DNA from: Elusimicrobiota bacterium
Lineage (GTDB): Bacteria; Elusimicrobiota; Elusimicrobia; UBA1565; UBA9628
Direction: 5' to 3'
DNA: 33,603 nt
Assembly (NCBI GenBank): GCA_003151975.1
Contig: PLZD01000065.1
Coordinates: 1 to 33,603 of the forward strand
A program made the position numbers and the translations under genes. Of this stretch, positions 30,283-33,603 are shown piece after piece (the first letter of the stretch is position 1; every line of letters begins with the position of its first letter). Under the pieces are notes generated by a model. That model saw only the letters and a program-made list of their open reading frames with translations. It had not been told where the DNA came from and did no database searches.

Positions 30283-30918
30283 ATGATGAAGACTGTTTCG
30301 GCGTTTCTAGCCATCGGAGTGTTCGGCTGCTTGCCGTTCAGGGCGAATGCGATGTTGGTCGAAGGAATCGCGGTCTCGGACGCGAACAAGCAAGGCGCTT
30401 TGAAGGAGTCCATGCGCAAGCTTTGGGCGGACCATGTGATCTGGACCCGCGAGTTCATCGTGGCGGAGCTTGGAAGCAGCCCGGAAGCCGACGACGTCGC
30501 CGGTCGCCTCTTGAAAAACCAAGCGGACATCGGCGAGTCCTTCGTGCCCTTTTACGGGAAAGAGGCGGGCGAAACCTTGGCCGCCTTGCTGAAACAGCAT
30601 ATCCTCATCGCGGCCGAAGTCGTGGATGCGGCGAAGGACGGCGACAATCGCAAATTCAAGGACTCCAGCAAGCGCTGGCACGATAACGCCGCGGAAATCG
30701 CCGTGTTCTTAAGCGGCGTCAACCCGCTTTTGTCGAAAAATGCGCTGCTCGGAATGTTCGACGACCACCTCGCTCTCACCACCAGAGAGACGGTTGCCCG
30801 AATCGACAAGAATTGGGTCGAAGATATCGCGACGTTCGACGATTTGTTCGGGAAAATGATGTTGATGGCCGACGATATCTCGGGCGGGATCATCAAGCAA
30901 TTCCCCGATAAATTTTGA
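30283..30918 (+). CDS. Exported helical protein, conserved family of unknown function (211 aa)
   Basis: All-helical exported protein. The signal peptide is MMKTVSAFLAIGVFGCLPF, cleavage near NAMA-like residues 21-23. The mature part has a recognisable conserved pattern: LRKLWADHVIWTREFI-like start, RLLKNQADIGESFVPFYG, LLKQHILIAAEVVDAAKDGD, then HDNAAEIAVFLSG and the terminal DDISGGIIKQFPDKF. I recall the same terminal IIKQFP motif in a family common in Bacilli, but its function is not established. The start is ATG at 30283, next to a purine-rich GGAGGGAGGAGG. An upstream ATG at 30262 is also in frame but lacks a ribosome binding site. Regulation should follow the shared operator pair at 30186-30218. 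Confidence 0.75.
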   Translation: MMKTVSAFLAIGVFGCLPFRANAMLVEGIAVSDANKQGALKESMRKLWADHVIWTREFIVAELGSSPEADDVAGRLLKNQADIGESFVPFYGKEAGETLAALLKQHILIAAEVVDAAKDGDNRKFKDSSKRWHDNAAEIAVFLSGVNPLLSKNALLGMFDDHLALTTRETVARIDKNWVEDIATFDDLFGKMMLMADDISGGIIKQFPDKF

Positions 30919-30925
30919 CTCTGCG

Positions 30926-30992
30926 TCCGTAGAACTACGGAGTCGGGCCCGGACAACTTCGCATGGCCGAACGGTCTTCAGCGGCGCATAAT
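30926..30992 (+). promoter_or_regulatory. Shared-type promoter of the Ig-like/cytochrome operon
   Basis: Distal site is a perfect palindrome, TCCGTAGAACTACGGA (centre 30933.5). The proximal site GGACAACTTCGCAT is centred at 30955.5. The -10 box is CATAAT (30987-30992). Confidence 0.8.
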
Positions 30993-31033
30993 ATGGCATC
31001 GATTGCTTCAACATGCTTGATAGGGGGAAAGAA

Positions 31034-31384
31034 ATGGCCAAACGCAGCAGAGATTCAGCAGTGGTCGTCGATGGCGCCGGCAGCAGTCACGGCGACAGGG
31101 CGACGGCTGTCCAAAGCCGTCTTGCCTTGCGGGTGGAACACCCCGCCGAGGGGGCCATGATCGCGCCGACGTCTTACACTTTTCAGATCGCGGCGGCGCC
31201 ATCAATCAGCTGCGTGGATATCGCCGTCGATGGCGGCGACTGGAAGCCTTGTCGCGAAGCGCTGGGTCTCTGGTGGTGCGATTGGAGCGGCTTTGAGAAG
31301 GGCGAGCACACGATGGTGGCCCGCACCCGCAAGTCCGATGGCCTATCGACGAATTCGGCTCCGCGTCAGTTCTCCGTCGTTTAA
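31034..31384 (+). CDS. Ig-like (E-set) domain protein (116 aa)
   Basis: Small protein with one beta-sandwich domain of bacterial Ig-like type. The pattern is RLALRVEHPAEGAMIAPTSY, FQIAAAPSISCVDIAVDGGD, LWWCDWSGFEKGEHTMVART and SAPRQFSVV at the end. Such domains usually bind surfaces, glycans or partner proteins. No signal peptide is seen; the N-terminus is MAKRSRDSAVVVDGAG. The two Cys residues around the Trp motif may pair. GGGGGAAAG lies 6-10 nt upstream of the ATG at 31034. It leads an operon with the c-type cytochrome (24 bp apart). The promoter is the clearest of all, with a perfect palindrome TCCGTAGAACTACGGA. Confidence 0.7.
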   Translation: MAKRSRDSAVVVDGAGSSHGDRATAVQSRLALRVEHPAEGAMIAPTSYTFQIAAAPSISCVDIAVDGGDWKPCREALGLWWCDWSGFEKGEHTMVARTRKSDGLSTNSAPRQFSVV

Positions 31385-31408
31385 CGCTCCGATGCCGGAG
31401 CTTTTCCG

Positions 31409-32809
31409 ATGATGGCGGGATTAGCTGCGATGCCCCAAAAATCAAAGCTCTTGCTCTGCGCGCTGCTGCTGAGCGGGGTCTGCAGCGGCGGCGTGAAGGC
31501 TGCGGCCGACGATCTGAAGACGCCGGCGAGTTTCGGCTCGTTCCAAGACATGAAGAAGTGGTTCTCGGACCGCCGGGACGCCTTCGCCAAGAGGGCGCAG
31601 GCGCTGTTGAACGAGCGCTACGACCTGTCCGACCGGCCGTCCAACGACGCCTTCATGTCGCGGGGGAAACCGGTGCAGGAGGGCGTCCGGGCGAGGCTTC
31701 CCTCCGGGATCACGTGGCAGGCGCTGCAGGAGATGTCGCCCGAGGCGATTCGGGAGAAGGGAGTCTTTCCCGCCGGCTACATGCCGCTTCCTCATCCGAA
31801 CCACCCCGAGGGAGGCATGCTGTTTCCTCCGGCGGAAATCGCGGCCATCAAGCGGCAGGACGGCCGCGACTTGGAGCGCTTTGATCTAGACTTCGACATT
31901 CCGGACCGGTTTGAGCCGGAGTTCCCGCCCGCCATGTACCTAACGACGCGGACCGATCTCGGCGACGTGTCGAAGGGAAAGCTCGTCACGCTCGACAACT
32001 ACTACGAACTGATGAAGGACATTCTCAACCCAAAGCAGCTCGACGGCCTCCGCATGCTCGTGACCCCATTCCCGCAGCAGCAGTTCAACGCCACGGACGA
32101 CCGCCGCGTCGCCCGGCCCAGTCTGGGCGTCTCCTGCTTCGACTGCCACGCCAACGGGAGCACCAATGGCGCTGCGCATCTCGTGGGGGACATCCGGCCG
32201 CAGGAGTTCCGCCACCGCATCGAGACGCCGTCGTTGCGGGGCGTCAACATCCAGCGCCTCTTCGGCTCTCAGCGCGCGCTCAAGACGATCGAGGACTTCA
32301 CCGAGTTCGAGCAGCGGGCCGCGTATTTCGATGGAGACACCTTGCTGGCCGCAAAGAAAGGCGTAAACGTGCTCGACCGCGCCGCGCAGGTCCATCCGAT
32401 GGCGGAGTTCATGGAGATCCTGGGCTTCCCGCCGGCGCCGAAGCTGGGCGTGGACGGCAAGCTCGATCCCAAGCAGGCCTCCGGGCCTGAAACGCGCGGG
32501 CAGGCGCTCTTTTTCGGAAAGGCGAATTGCGTCAGTTGCCACGCGCCCCCGTACTATACGGACAACTCCATGCACGATCTCAAGACGGAGCGATTCTACA
32601 AGCCGCGGATGATCAACGGCATGATGGCGTCGGCCGACGGCCCGATCAAGACGTTTCCGCTGCGCGGCATCAAGGACACTCCGCCGTATCTGCACGACGG
32701 GCGCCTCTTGACGCTCGCCGACACCGCCCGGTTTTTCAACATCGTGCTCGAGACGAAGCTGACCGAACAAGAGGAAGCGGACCTGGTCGCCTTCTTAAAG
32801 ACGCTCTAG
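31409..32809 (+). CDS. Di-haem c-type cytochrome, cytochrome c peroxidase/MauG-like (466 aa)
   Basis: Exported c-type cytochrome. A hydrophobic signal segment (about 12-30, KSKLLLCALLLSGVCSG) is followed by a 200-residue unique region. Two CxxCH haem motifs are visible: CFDCH (243-247) and CVSCH (374-378). The arrangement, with RIETPSLRGV after the first and PLRGIKDTPPYLHDGRLLTL after the second, resembles the di-haem peroxidase/MauG superfamily, whose members reduce peroxide or oxidise partner proteins in the periplasm. The C-terminal EEADLVAFLKTL is typical of class I cytochrome c folds. The start at ATG 31409 has GGAG about 10 nt upstream; Met8 is an alternative. No electron-transfer partner is encoded nearby except the Ig-like protein. 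Confidence 0.85.
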   Translation: MMAGLAAMPQKSKLLLCALLLSGVCSGGVKAAADDLKTPASFGSFQDMKKWFSDRRDAFAKRAQALLNERYDLSDRPSNDAFMSRGKPVQEGVRARLPSGITWQALQEMSPEAIREKGVFPAGYMPLPHPNHPEGGMLFPPAEIAAIKRQDGRDLERFDLDFDIPDRFEPEFPPAMYLTTRTDLGDVSKGKLVTLDNYYELMKDILNPKQLDGLRMLVTPFPQQQFNATDDRRVARPSLGVSCFDCHANGSTNGAAHLVGDIRPQEFRHRIETPSLRGVNIQRLFGSQRALKTIEDFTEFEQRAAYFDGDTLLAAKKGVNVLDRAAQVHPMAEFMEILGFPPAPKLGVDGKLDPKQASGPETRGQALFFGKANCVSCHAPPYYTDNSMHDLKTERFYKPRMINGMMASADGPIKTFPLRGIKDTPPYLHDGRLLTLADTARFFNIVLETKLTEQEEADLVAFLKTL

Positions 32810-32823
32810 CCGTGCCGGCCTGC

Positions 32824-32865
32824 GTAGTACTCCGGATGGCCTCAATCCGTCAAAGGCCGTATAGT
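32824..32865 (+). promoter_or_regulatory. Shared-type promoter of the small ORF/receiver operon
   Basis: Proximal site GTAGTACTCCGGAT (centre 32828.5) and -10 box TATAGT (32860-32865) at the standard distance. The distal position (centre 32806.5), inside the end of the cytochrome gene, is only a weak match. Confidence 0.75.
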
Positions 32866-32891
32866 GATCTTGCAGCCCAAGGGGGTCCAGC

Positions 32892-33047
32892 ATGAGCTCA
32901 CAATTGAGCACTGCGTCATTGTGGTCTTGGTTTCAGGGCCTTCCGGAGCAATGGCAGCGAGGCGAATTCGTTTTCATACGGGACGCGACGATGCGGACCC
33001 TGGTGAGAACCTCTTCGAGACTGAAGATGCGATCACCGCGTCATTGA
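32892..33047 (+). CDS. Putative small protein or leader peptide upstream of the receiver gene (51 aa)
   Basis: Short ORF starting MSSQLSTASLWSWFQGLPEQ and ending RLKMRSPRH. AAGGGGG lies about 6 nt before the ATG at 32892. The stop is followed 3 bp later by the receiver gene start, an arrangement typical of translational coupling. The transcript should start near 32872, from a promoter with GTAGTACTCCGGAT and a TATAGT -10 box. The Trp-rich amphipathic start looks protein-like, but the C-terminus is basic and degenerate, so it may be a decayed fragment or leader. No family is recognised. Confidence 0.45.
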   Translation: MSSQLSTASLWSWFQGLPEQWQRGEFVFIRDATMRTLVRTSSRLKMRSPRH

Positions 33048-33050
33048 ATC

Positions 33051-33518
33051 ATGGGCCATGACATATTGATCGTCGACGACGACCCCGACATCCGCGGGAT
33101 GATGGTCCGCTTCCTGGAAACCATCGGGGAGGTTTCCGTGGCCGCCACGGGAGAAGAGGCGCTGCGGCTCATCGCCGCCCGCCCGCCGCGGCTCATGCTG
33201 CTGGACGTGGTCATGCCCGGGATGAGCGGAATTGAGGTGCTCAAAGCCGCGCGGGATTCCACTGGGGAGATAACGATCATCATGCTGACCAGCGAGGACG
33301 ATGTCGGATTGGCCAAGCAGTGTTTGGAGCTGGGCGCCGCCGAATATGTCACGAAACCGTTCAATTGGAGGGAGCTCAAGGAAAAGGTGAAGCGCTCCCT
33401 CAAGGACGCTCCCAGGGATGCCAAGCTCGCCAGCGGGCTTCCATGGCGCACCGTCGTGTCTCCGGATCCAACGGAGGCTGGAACAATAGAGCCTGGAGGC
33501 TCTGGCTCTCCAAAATGA
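33051..33518 (+). CDS. CheY-like single-domain response regulator (155 aa)
   Basis: Stand-alone receiver domain. Acidic D10/D11, phospho-acceptor D52 (LMLLDVVMPG), T80 and K102 (VTKPF) are all intact. The receiver covers about 4-118, followed by a 35-residue Pro/Ser/Gly-rich tail with no output domain. The final stop overlaps the next ATG (ATGA), so the next gene is coupled. It is not closely related to the NarL-type receivers at 14314-16862, which have LDINLP instead of LDVVMPG. The kinase partner is unknown. The promoter of its operon is the shared type. Confidence 0.9.
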   Translation: MGHDILIVDDDPDIRGMMVRFLETIGEVSVAATGEEALRLIAARPPRLMLLDVVMPGMSGIEVLKAARDSTGEITIIMLTSEDDVGLAKQCLELGAAEYVTKPFNWRELKEKVKRSLKDAPRDAKLASGLPWRTVVSPDPTEAGTIEPGGSGSPK

Positions 33519-33603
33519 CGCGCAACGCCGTCGATTTCTTGGCGGGCAAATCCATGGTCCTCGTGGAGCGGGCTGACATTCGAGATTTCGGAGTTGAGGC
33601 AGA
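33515..33603 (+). CDS. Partial CDS at window edge
   Basis: Frame opens with ATG at 33515, overlapping the receiver gene stop (ATGA), and runs to the end of the window: MTRNAVDFLAGKSMVLVERA and on. The segment KSMVLVERADIRDF vaguely resembles the first strand and acidic pocket of a receiver domain with altered residues, but it is too short to judge. Only 29 codons are visible. Confidence 0.5.
   Translation, partial: MTRNAVDFLAGKSMVLVERADIRDFGVEA

Overview
The window is GC-rich DNA from a diderm (Gram-negative) bacterium. It encodes two Omp85 barrels, a TamB, a PorV/PorQ-like barrel fused to OmpA, lipoproteins and a periplasmic multihaem-type cytochrome. The style (PorV-OmpA fusion, FlgD-like C-terminal domains, many NarL-type regulators, a type IV pilus/type II secretion ATPase) fits Elusimicrobiota or a related candidate phylum. 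That placement is an inference; there is no rRNA marker. I saw no tRNA, rRNA, CRISPR, insertion sequence or phage gene. Genes are densely packed and no gene-free stretch exceeds 300 bases.

Layout. 1-6859 (minus strand): a partial Pro/Thr-rich secreted protein, a ferritin-like protein, a tiny membrane protein, a GspE/PilB ATPase fused to a receiver domain, and an operon of Omp85 barrel, Lys-rich periplasmic protein and HEAT-repeat protein. 7010-9502 (plus): GlsB-type membrane protein, PAP2 phosphatase, DUF3943 barrel. 9510-9821 (minus): BON lipoprotein. 10019-16862 (plus): a signalling block with a 1432-residue CheB-CheR-PAS4-histidine kinase, its NarL-type response regulator, a receiver-only paralogue, a small barrel protein and a second NarL-type regulator. 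17040-19622: a secreted DUF3494-like protein with a FlgD-like C-terminus and a PorV-OmpA fusion, closed by a terminator. 19775-24803: AI-2E-type transporter, TamA-like barrel, TamB. 24867-27051: a DUF882 peptidase facing a convergent L,D-transpeptidase. 27178-30161: small ORF, OsmC, Lpd-like flavoprotein, EEP-family enzyme, two-TM protein. 30283-33603: a helical secreted protein, an Ig-like protein, a c-type cytochrome, and a small ORF with a receiver protein and the start of another gene.

Main discovery. Fourteen promoters in this window share one architecture. A proximal site GTA-N4-TCCGnAT has its centre exactly 31.5 bp upstream of the first base of a TATnnT-like -10 box. In most cases a second site, of the type GTA-N4-TACGnnn, lies 22 bp (21 once) further upstream. 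Two pairs of divergent promoters share the same two sites. In several promoters the start codon lies 6-7 nt after the -10 box, which suggests leaderless mRNA. The two full NarL-type regulators have almost identical DNA-binding helices, and both signalling operons carry the motif. I infer one autoregulated two-component regulon that governs envelope, pilus-ATPase, redox and signalling genes. The sites and spacings are read directly from the sequence; the link to these regulators is inference.
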